A DNA stretch of 13,447 nucleotides from WFTC01 sp047635955. GTDB taxonomy: Bacteria; Patescibacteriota; Gracilibacteria; UBA1369; 2-02-FULL-48-14. The stretch spans positions 1 to 13,447 of the forward strand of contig JBLIGW010000019.1 in assembly GCA_047635955.1 (NCBI GenBank), in the 5' to 3' direction. A program made the translations under genes and the position numbers. This document shows positions 6,416 to 12,666 of this stretch, piece by piece (the first letter of the stretch is position 1; each line of letters starts with the position of its first letter). The notes beneath the pieces are model-generated. The model searched no databases and was not told the DNA's origin. It was given only the letters and a program-made list of their open reading frames with translations.

Positions 6416-8070
6416 TGCAAAAAACCTGCACCATCACCGGACAGCCTTTCATCATCACTGAAGAGGACAAAGCCTTCTATGAAAAAATGGAAGTGCCTAA
6501 ACCAACGCTGTGTCCGAGTGAACGACTGAGACGACGGCTATCTCATCGGAATGAACGTTTCCTTTACCATCGGAAATGTGACCTAACAGGCAAACAAATC
6601 ATCTCCTCGGCCTCTCCAGAAAAAACCTATCCTATTTATGACATTGAAGCCTGGTGGTCAGACAAGTGGAACCCACTAGATTATGGACGGGATTTTGATT
6701 TCACTCGCTCGCTCTTTGAGCAAATGAAAGAATTAATGAATGCGGTTCCTCGTATGGCCCTGCAGCAACAACTGCCCATGGAGAACAGCGAATACTGTAA
6801 TTGTGCGGCGAGCAATAAAAACTGCTATTTGGTTTTTTCAGCCAACTATTGTGAAGATTGTTACTACGGCTCTTGGATCAACTACAGCAATGACTGTGTG
6901 GACAATGAGAATAGTATGAAGAACACACTCTGTTACGAAACCATTGATTGTGAGGGCTGTTACAACGTGATCTATGGAGAAGAAAGCTTGAACTGCAGTG
7001 ATAGTGCTTTCATAAAGAACTGTATTAGCGTGAAAAACTCCCTGTTCTGTACCAACATGAAACACGTGGAATATCATATTTTCAATCAGCCGGTGAGCAA
7101 GGAAGAGTTTATTGCATACAAGAAAAAATTAAATCTAGGTTCTTGGTCTCACTTTCAAGCCGCGGTTAAATCTTTTGAAGAGTTCAAAGCAAAGAGCTTT
7201 GTGAAATTCATGTATGGAACGAGCAATGAAAAAGTGACAGGTAACTACAACAGTAATGACAGAAATTGCTCAGATATTTATGAGTCCATTGATTGTGAAG
7301 ATGTGCGTTATGCAAATAATTTAAAAGTGCAGGTGAAAGACTGCATGGATTATTCATACTGGGGAAACAATGCCAGTTTAATTTATGAATGCCACGCTTG
7401 TGGTCATGACGTTTACAATCTTCGTTTCTCTTCTCTATGTTGGTCTGGGTGTAGCAACCTTACTTACTGCAATCATGTCTTTTCTAGTCAGGATTGTTTT
7501 GGTTCCGTAGGCCTCAAAAAGGCGAAATTCTGCATATTGAATAAGCAGTACACGGAAGAAGAATACAATGAGCTAGTTCCAAAGATTATTGATCATATGA
7601 AGAAGACGGGAGAATGGGGTGAATTCTTCCCTACTGCCTTGAGTCCTTTTGCTTACAACGAAACCTTAGCTCAAGAGCATTTAGTCCTAAGTAAGGAGGA
7701 GGCCTTAGCTCGTGGTTATGAATGGCAAGACCCTGATGGGAATAACAATTATCAAGGCCCGCAGTTAAGCTTGGCTGATCACATCTCAAATGTTGAGGAT
7801 GACATCACGAGCAAGATTTTCACATGTGAAGCCACGGGTGACCTCTACAAGATCATTCCTCAAGAGTTGAAATTCCTCCGAAAGATGAATCTTCCTCTTC
7901 CACGACGCTCCCCCGATCAACGTCACTTTGATAGATTGAAACGACGAAACCCACGTCAGCTCTGGGAGCGAAACTGTACAGACTGCAAACTAGAAATCCA
8001 AACCACCTATGCACCAGAACGACCTGAAACGGTGCTTTGTGAAAAATGCTACTTAGCTAAAATTAATTAA
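6415..8070 (+). CDS. Cysteine-rich zinc-ribbon protein (paralogue B)
   Basis: This is a 551-aa protein of unknown function, homologous to the preceding gene along its whole length, with about 30 cysteines. Shared landmarks are SHRNERFLYHRKCDLTGK, YDIEAWWSDKWNPLDYGRDF, block 1 (from C128/C130), block 2 (285-373, ending FCILNKQYTEEEYNELVPKI), TGEWGEFFP with YNETLAQE, and the C-terminal module from C471 (FTCEATG, RQLWERNCTDC, LCEKCY). Compared with A it has lost cysteines: the first zinc ribbon has KTCTIT and LCPSER instead of two CxxC knuckles, and the block endings have lost the CFGC form. The C-terminal CxxC pair is intact. The pair may therefore have divided roles. Its ATG overlaps the stop of A, and its own stop abuts the ATPase start (TAAATG), implying coupled translation of all three. 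No membrane segment is seen. Confidence 0.88.
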   Translation: MQKTCTITGQPFIITEEDKAFYEKMEVPKPTLCPSERLRRRLSHRNERFLYHRKCDLTGKQIISSASPEKTYPIYDIEAWWSDKWNPLDYGRDFDFTRSLFEQMKELMNAVPRMALQQQLPMENSEYCNCAASNKNCYLVFSANYCEDCYYGSWINYSNDCVDNENSMKNTLCYETIDCEGCYNVIYGEESLNCSDSAFIKNCISVKNSLFCTNMKHVEYHIFNQPVSKEEFIAYKKKLNLGSWSHFQAAVKSFEEFKAKSFVKFMYGTSNEKVTGNYNSNDRNCSDIYESIDCEDVRYANNLKVQVKDCMDYSYWGNNASLIYECHACGHDVYNLRFSSLCWSGCSNLTYCNHVFSSQDCFGSVGLKKAKFCILNKQYTEEEYNELVPKIIDHMKKTGEWGEFFPTALSPFAYNETLAQEHLVLSKEEALARGYEWQDPDGNNNYQGPQLSLADHISNVEDDITSKIFTCEATGDLYKIIPQELKFLRKMNLPLPRRSPDQRHFDRLKRRNPRQLWERNCTDCKLEIQTTYAPERPETVLCEKCYLAKIN

Positions 8071-10308
8071 ATGGATTTTCTCCAAGTAGTCATTGAACAG
8101 GGTAAGCCTGACACCCCAAAGAAAGAACGTCGATTTCTTCAGTTTTTAGACAATCTACATAATACGGCTGCAGGCCAATCCCTTTCCTTTGAGATGATGG
8201 GACTCAATCAATACACCTATTTCTTTATTGGTTGTGACCCAAGCATTAGCAGGTTAGTTGAAGGCTTAATCTATGCGACATTCCCTGACTGTGAATTACG
8301 TCCAAAAAAAGATTACACCGCCATGGTCGATCCCAAAAAATCCTACATACTGGGAGCCAGTCTCACTTTGACCAAACCTGACATCTACCCCATTGAAACT
8401 TATGAAGCCTTTGAGGTGGACTCACTTTCAGGTGTTTTTTCTGTGATTTCAAAGTTAAAACAATCTGAACAAGCTTGGATTCAAATCCTTGTGCAAGCAC
8501 GTGATGACAATTGGTCTTACCAACTAGGCAGACGCATCAGCCGACGTCTCAATAGGATTTATCGACGTTTTCGTCTGAAAAATTGGTTCCGAATGAAAAA
8601 TAAAAAAACTCACTACGAAGATGAAGACTTAGCTTTTCTTAAGAAGGTTGACTCCAAGCCTTTTCAAGTGCAAATCAAGATTGGCTCAGTTGCCGCAGAA
8701 GAGCGTAGTGCTCTGCATAATCTTGAAGCTATGGCTAAGGCTTTCTATCAATTTAACAAAACTGACTACAATGCATTTAAGCTCACTGGGATCAAAACCG
8801 GCCAGAGCTTTGTGAATGAGTTCAAAAAACGAAAAATGACTCACTCCTACACAATGGGCGCCAATGAACTGGCTACCTTGTATCACTTCCCCAATGCCGA
8901 CCATGTTCCACATGTTTATCACATGTTAGCTAAACGTCATGAATCCCCGCAGAACCTTCCAACTAATGATGATGATACAGTCTCTCACTTTGGAACAACC
9001 AACTATCACAACAACTATCTTGATTTTGGAGTTAAACGAGCGGACCGTCGCCGTCACCTCTATGCCGTTGGAAAATCAGGAACCGGGAAATCAAAGATGC
9101 TTGAACTTCTTATCACCAATGACATTCTTGCAGGGAAAGGTGTTGGAGTTTTAGATCCTCATGGAGACCTAGTGGATAATATTATGCGAATTATTCCGGA
9201 GCATCGACTGAAGGATGTTGTTTACTTTGACCCAGGTGACACTGAGTTTCCCATTGCTTTCAACCCGCTAGAAAAAGTAGATGAGAAGTTTAAGATGCAA
9301 ATCACAATTGGATTCATTGATATTTTCAAGAAGCTTTTTGGAGACAACTGGTCTGACCGTTTAGAACATGTTCTCCGTTACACAACACTTGCACTATTGG
9401 ATTCGCCGAACACCACAGTCCTGTCTATTTTAAAAATGCTTTCAGACAAAAACTACCGTCAAACCATTGTTTCTCGAATTGAAGATTCGGTAGTTAAGAA
9501 TTTCTGGGTGAATGAATTTGCAGGTTGGAGTGAGAAGTTTGATGCTGAGGCGATCACCCCTTTGCTAAATAAAGTAGGGCAGTTGGTATCCACCAATATG
9601 ATCCGAAACATTGTGGGCCAACCCAACAACACCTTCGACATTCGTGACATTATGGATAATCAAAAGATTCTTCTCATGAAAGTATCTAAAGGCCTACTGG
9701 GAGAAGAAAACTCTCAATTAATTGGGTCAATGATCATAACAAAAATCTATCAAGCTGCTATGGCTCGCGCAGACATGAGAGAAGAAGATCGAAAGGATTT
9801 CTACCTTTATGTCGATGAATTTCAAAATTTTGCAACAGGTACTTTTGGTGAAATTTTATCTGAGGCACGTAAATATCGCCTTTGCCTGACCATTGCGCAT
9901 CAATTTATTGGCCAACTTGAAGAAGAAGTCCGTAAGACAGTATTTGGTAATGTCGGGTCCATGATCAGCTTCCGTGTAGGGGCTGAGGATGCTGCAATCT
10001 TGGCTGAGGAATACACTCCCATTTTTGACGTAAGAGACATCATCAACTTAGGTGTACGAGAATTCTACACAAAGATGTCTATTGATGGTGAGCTCAGCGA
10101 AGCGTTCTCTGGACGGACCTTAGACATGAATTATCCAAAAAATGACTTTTCACAGCAAATTAAAGACCTATCACGCAAAGCCTACTGTAGACCAAGAAAA
10201 GAAGTTGAAGAGAACTTAAAAAAATGGGACGAGGCCAGTGAAGGTCCCGCCCCACAAGCAAACTCTGTTATCCAAGAGGAATATGAGTTTGAAATGCCAT
10301 TGATTTAA
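8071..10308 (+). CDS. VirD4/TraG-like (HerA/FtsK superfamily) P-loop ATPase
   Basis: This 745-aa protein resembles the coupling ATPases of type IV secretion and conjugation systems, which pump DNA or protein by ATP hydrolysis. Walker A is GKSGTGKS (334-341), preceded by RRRHLYAV. Walker B is FYLYVDE (577-583), followed by FQNFATGTFGEILSEARKYR, typical of TraG/VirD4-like enzymes. GVLDPHGDLVDNI and SMISFRVGAEDA also fit. The first 300 residues are a separate domain I do not recognise. It contains a strongly basic stretch (about 154-180, many R and K) and no clear transmembrane helix, unlike classical VirD4, which is membrane-anchored by its N-terminus. The gene directly follows the two cysteine-rich genes. 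No relaxase, VirB4 or pilin gene is in the window, so a conjugation role is unproven. The 3' end overlaps the convergent small gene by 4 bp. Confidence 0.87.
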   Translation: MDFLQVVIEQGKPDTPKKERRFLQFLDNLHNTAAGQSLSFEMMGLNQYTYFFIGCDPSISRLVEGLIYATFPDCELRPKKDYTAMVDPKKSYILGASLTLTKPDIYPIETYEAFEVDSLSGVFSVISKLKQSEQAWIQILVQARDDNWSYQLGRRISRRLNRIYRRFRLKNWFRMKNKKTHYEDEDLAFLKKVDSKPFQVQIKIGSVAAEERSALHNLEAMAKAFYQFNKTDYNAFKLTGIKTGQSFVNEFKKRKMTHSYTMGANELATLYHFPNADHVPHVYHMLAKRHESPQNLPTNDDDTVSHFGTTNYHNNYLDFGVKRADRRRHLYAVGKSGTGKSKMLELLITNDILAGKGVGVLDPHGDLVDNIMRIIPEHRLKDVVYFDPGDTEFPIAFNPLEKVDEKFKMQITIGFIDIFKKLFGDNWSDRLEHVLRYTTLALLDSPNTTVLSILKMLSDKNYRQTIVSRIEDSVVKNFWVNEFAGWSEKFDAEAITPLLNKVGQLVSTNMIRNIVGQPNNTFDIRDIMDNQKILLMKVSKGLLGEENSQLIGSMIITKIYQAAMARADMREEDRKDFYLYVDEFQNFATGTFGEILSEARKYRLCLTIAHQFIGQLEEEVRKTVFGNVGSMISFRVGAEDAAILAEEYTPIFDVRDIINLGVREFYTKMSIDGELSEAFSGRTLDMNYPKNDFSQQIKDLSRKAYCRPRKEVEENLKKWDEASEGPAPQANSVIQEEYEFEMPLI

Positions 10309-10478
10309 GCCGCTCCACCACCTTTAGAATTCTTCACCACTACACGTCGGCTGTGGTCATTGATCAAGGCTTTTTCAGCATTCTCTGCTTCTTTATCTTG
10401 AAAGCGAGACCGGTCCTTCAAGCTAAGCTCCTCTGGAGCTGCAAAATTTACTTCATTTGGATCATGTGTGTGTGACAT
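10305..10478 (-). CDS. Small charged protein of unknown function
   Basis: This is a predicted 57-aa cytoplasmic protein that I do not recognise. It starts MSHTHDPNEVNF, has a charged middle rich in D, E, K and R (helix-prone, about 15-42) and ends in VVVKNSKGGGAA. I prefer ATG10478 over the in-frame ATG10502, because the latter lies at or before the transcript start expected from the promoter at 10502-10530. Support for a real gene is that promoter, the sensible composition and the fit into the space up to the ATPase stop (4-bp convergent overlap). There is no Shine-Dalgarno site, and no domain or membrane segment. Its position facing the ATPase operon gives no functional clue. It could still be a chance open frame. 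Confidence 0.55.
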   Translation of the reverse strand: MSHTHDPNEVNFAAPEELSLKDRSRFQDKEAENAEKALINDHSRRVVVKNSKGGGAA

Positions 10479-10501
10479 TTGTTTTTGGTTAATATCATAC
10501 A

Positions 10502-10530
10502 ATAATACAATAATACTTGATTTTTGGCAA
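10502..10530 (-). promoter_or_regulatory. Strong predicted sigma-70-type promoter of the small gene
   Basis: On the minus strand there is TTGCCA (10525-10530), a 17-bp spacer and TATTAT (10502-10507), each 5 of 6 to consensus, with a leader of roughly 15-20 nt to ATG10478. The region includes a tandem 8-bp repeat on the plus strand, AATAATAC twice (10501-10516), so a second TATTAT is present but too close to the -35 box to serve it. Confidence 0.6.
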
Positions 10531-10597
10531 GGTCCTGCTCAAAAAACATGTAATAAAAACTAAACTCACGTATTATAGGAGTAACTAACCCAGAACT

Positions 10598-11041
10598 ATG
10601 AACAAGCTCACATCACTCATCCTATGTCTCGGTCTTCTCTCAGCCTGCACCTCTGCACCAGTTGAAACGCCTGAAGAAGGACTCGTAGTCATTCAATCAG
10701 AAAACATCACTTACACTAACTCAGAGTATGGATTTACTCTTGAGCTTTCAAGTGATTGGAAAAACTACACCACTCGTGAAAGTGAACTAGAATGGGGAGA
10801 TGCTGGAAACACCCCGTCCTACTACTTTGGATTTGAAGACTCTTCAGAAATTTTCAATATCTCCATCCACACACTAGAGCAATGGGAACTCCTTTCTCAA
10901 TTTGACGGACCTCAACCGTCTAAACTTGGGCAAAATGAAGAATGGGTATTTGCTGGAAGCGGAAGCCAGGACGTAGATGAAGACTACTTAGACCAACGAA
11001 TGGAAGTAAGTGAAATTCTAGAAAGTTTCCGAGCGATCTAA
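10598..11041 (+). CDS. Putative lipoprotein
   Basis: This is a 147-aa exported protein of unknown function. It begins with a lysine, a hydrophobic stretch LTSLILCLGLL and the lipobox LSAC, so signal peptidase II should cut before C17 and the lipid-anchored protein should sit on the outer face of the membrane. The mature part is acidic (many E and D) and starts with a disordered linker rich in P, E and T. NSEYGFTLELSSDWKNYT resembles the opening of small lipoproteins that bind or sense ligands, but no family can be named. A -10-like TATTAT at 10571-10576 lies 22 bp before the ATG without a good -35. AGGAG at 10577-10581 is too far upstream (16 nt) for a normal Shine-Dalgarno site. It stands alone on its strand and ends 6 bp from the convergent PurP-like gene. 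Confidence 0.8.
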   Translation: MNKLTSLILCLGLLSACTSAPVETPEEGLVVIQSENITYTNSEYGFTLELSSDWKNYTTRESELEWGDAGNTPSYYFGFEDSSEIFNISIHTLEQWELLSQFDGPQPSKLGQNEEWVFAGSGSQDVDEDYLDQRMEVSEILESFRAI

Positions 11042-11047
11042 GACAAA

Positions 11048-12220
11048 CTAAGTAAGAATCTCTGGAAGTCGTCCACTTTGGACGGCTTCTTTGATTTCCA
11101 TAGCAATTCGTTCACCGTAGCTCATGGTCTTTCCCCAAAGGTAAGTTGTATGAGGAGTGAAGCGCGTTCCTGGTGAACCTGGAATTCGCATTGAGACATC
11201 GAAGATAACTAGCTCTTCTCGGCCTTCACGTGCCGCTACTGCTCCTTGAAGGGCAAAAGGGCCAATGATACCCGGCGACACCTCTTTTTGAGTCAGTTCG
11301 ACGAATTTCTCACCAATATCAAAAATCTTTTCAATAATAGATTCTTTGGTAGTCACACTGTAATGACCGGTCTCAACCATGCTTGGCTTGTAGCCCCCAT
11401 TAATGAGTCCTGTTTGAGTCACCGCATCCAAACGAAGAAATCCGTCTAGACTGGTTTGTCTTCGTGCGTCCGTACCCATGAGTTCAAGTTCCCCTGTAAT
11501 CACAGAGTAGAAGAAGTTGAAGTTCACTTGAGCTCCAATAATAAATTCTTCAATCACTGAATTATCTAAATCTTTTTTGAGAATATGACCTGAATCAATG
11601 GCCTCTTGAGCTTGTTTATTAAAGTGCCCTGGAGATGTGCATACAAAGAAAGCACGTTCATAAGAGCGGTGTGCTTCATTTACTTTTACAATGAGTGGTC
11701 CTCCTTTATTTGTTTCAAAATGAGTGTGGAGTGCTTCAGACACTGCCTTGTCATCCATTCCACTTCCTCCTGGACGAATGATTTCTGGAATTCGAATTCC
11801 TGCTTTTTCTAAAAGTTCATACTGATTGTTTTCTACATCACGTTCCTCGAGTCGAACCATTTCACGTGACCCATAAATTGGCACATGGAAATCATTTTCA
11901 ATTTCATCAAAGTTACAGTAAACCCAGAAATATCGGTTGTGAATAAAGATCGTATTTTGTGCACGAAGCTGCTCCTGAATCTCAGGCTTCACAATATCTG
12001 CAAATTTCTCAACAATAATTGTCTCGTCGATACATCCTTTATCACCTCGTCGCTTGTAGTATTTTTCGTAAGTTTTTTCTCGTCCTTTTTGGCAAACCAC
12101 TAAAGTCTTGAACCCCAAACGATGAGCTCCTTCACAAACGTCTAAGGCACTGTGTCCACCGAGGACTCCAATCGTGATTTTACTAGTGTCGTAGCCGGCA
12201 AGAACTTTTGAAATATCCAT
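11048..12220 (-). CDS. PurP-like protein (second paralogue, ATP-grasp loop altered)
   Basis: This 390-aa protein is homologous along its length to PurP, the archaeal ATP-grasp enzyme that makes FAICAR from AICAR, formate and ATP. Landmarks are ITIGVLGGHSALDVCEGAHR near the start, IYGSREMVRLEERD, ELELMGTDARRQ, SPGIIGPFALQ, VIFDVSMRIPG and SYGERIAMEIKEA. Against purP next door it is diverged. The glycine-rich ATP loop (PurP: VIIKFHGAGGGFGYF) is LIVKVNEAHRSYERAFF here (176-192), and the DKRYESN stretch is DARRQTS. Archaea often carry a second PurP cluster of uncertain function, and this may be its counterpart. I choose ATG12220, one base after the lipoprotein stop (TAA-A-ATG). The longer frame to 12283 would overlap that gene by about 60 bp and adds 21 residues unlike PurP. 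It could bind a different nucleotide or be a non-catalytic partner. Confidence 0.86.
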   Translation of the reverse strand: MDISKVLAGYDTSKITIGVLGGHSALDVCEGAHRLGFKTLVVCQKGREKTYEKYYKRRGDKGCIDETIIVEKFADIVKPEIQEQLRAQNTIFIHNRYFWVYCNFDEIENDFHVPIYGSREMVRLEERDVENNQYELLEKAGIRIPEIIRPGGSGMDDKAVSEALHTHFETNKGGPLIVKVNEAHRSYERAFFVCTSPGHFNKQAQEAIDSGHILKKDLDNSVIEEFIIGAQVNFNFFYSVITGELELMGTDARRQTSLDGFLRLDAVTQTGLINGGYKPSMVETGHYSVTTKESIIEKIFDIGEKFVELTQKEVSPGIIGPFALQGAVAAREGREELVIFDVSMRIPGSPGTRFTPHTTYLWGKTMSYGERIAMEIKEAVQSGRLPEILT

Positions 12221-12221
12221 T

Positions 12222-12665
12222 TTAGTTGGTGAGGGTAAAGCTTCCTTCGAGTACGTGATCGGCAGGAGCCGGATCCCCGTCATCGGGTTCTAGTGTGAGA
12301 ATGTACTTAGTGTGATCAGAAAGATCAATCTCAGAAACGTAAAAATTCATATTGTCGGTAATTGCTCCAGTGCTAATCACACTGAGCTCTCCTTCTGTCC
12401 GCACCAGCCAGCCTTCATAAAAGAAGCCTTCTTCTAAAGGCGCTAGATCTGAGAAAGAAGCAATCAAAGTGAAAGTTCCACTAAGATTAGTTGTCGCCGT
12501 CCCTACAGCCTCACCTTCATCAACAGAAGCCAGATCAGCCTGGTATTCAGGTCCGAAATAGAGATCCTCTATTTCTACCATAACTGAAACTCCCTTTTCA
12601 TTCTCAGCTGCACCACATGAAGTGAGAAGTAAAGCAGACAAAGTGAGTAAAATTAGTTTTTTCAT
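12222..12665 (-). CDS. Putative lipoprotein, possible RskA C-terminal-like fold
   Basis: This is a 147-aa exported protein with a signal of KKLILLTLSALLL and lipobox LTSC, giving a lipid-modified C17 and a surface or periplasmic position. The mature region is beta-rich and acidic. The stretch GFFYEGWLVRTEGELSVIS and the later ILTLEPDDGDPAPADHVLEG recall the C-terminal domain of anti-sigma factors of the RskA type (W-L-V ... LEP ... GxP), but there is no N-terminal sigma-binding domain, so this is only a fold-level resemblance. The gene lies between two PurP genes, one base from each (TAA-T-ATG upstream, TAA-A-ATG downstream), so all three should share a message. AGGAT stands 4 bp before the ATG, one of the few Shine-Dalgarno-like sites here. 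Its link to purine metabolism is unexplained. Confidence 0.78.
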   Translation of the reverse strand: MKKLILLTLSALLLTSCGAAENEKGVSVMVEIEDLYFGPEYQADLASVDEGEAVGTATTNLSGTFTLIASFSDLAPLEEGFFYEGWLVRTEGELSVISTGAITDNMNFYVSEIDLSDHTKYILTLEPDDGDPAPADHVLEGSFTLTN

Positions 12666-12666
12666 A

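Noticed and set aside
5147..7533. Recurrent short motifs taken as a CRISPR array or DNA repeats
   Set aside because: The periodicity is in protein cysteine motifs; at DNA level the units vary and have no constant repeat/spacer length.
8071..10308. Integrative conjugative element or plasmid transfer region
   Set aside because: Only one coupling-type ATPase is present; no relaxase, VirB4, integrase, att repeats or transposase are visible.
12221..12283. Longer N-terminus for the PurP-like gene
   Set aside because: It overlaps the 3' end of the lipoprotein gene and adds residues unlike PurP; ATG12220 follows the stop by one base and matches the family start.
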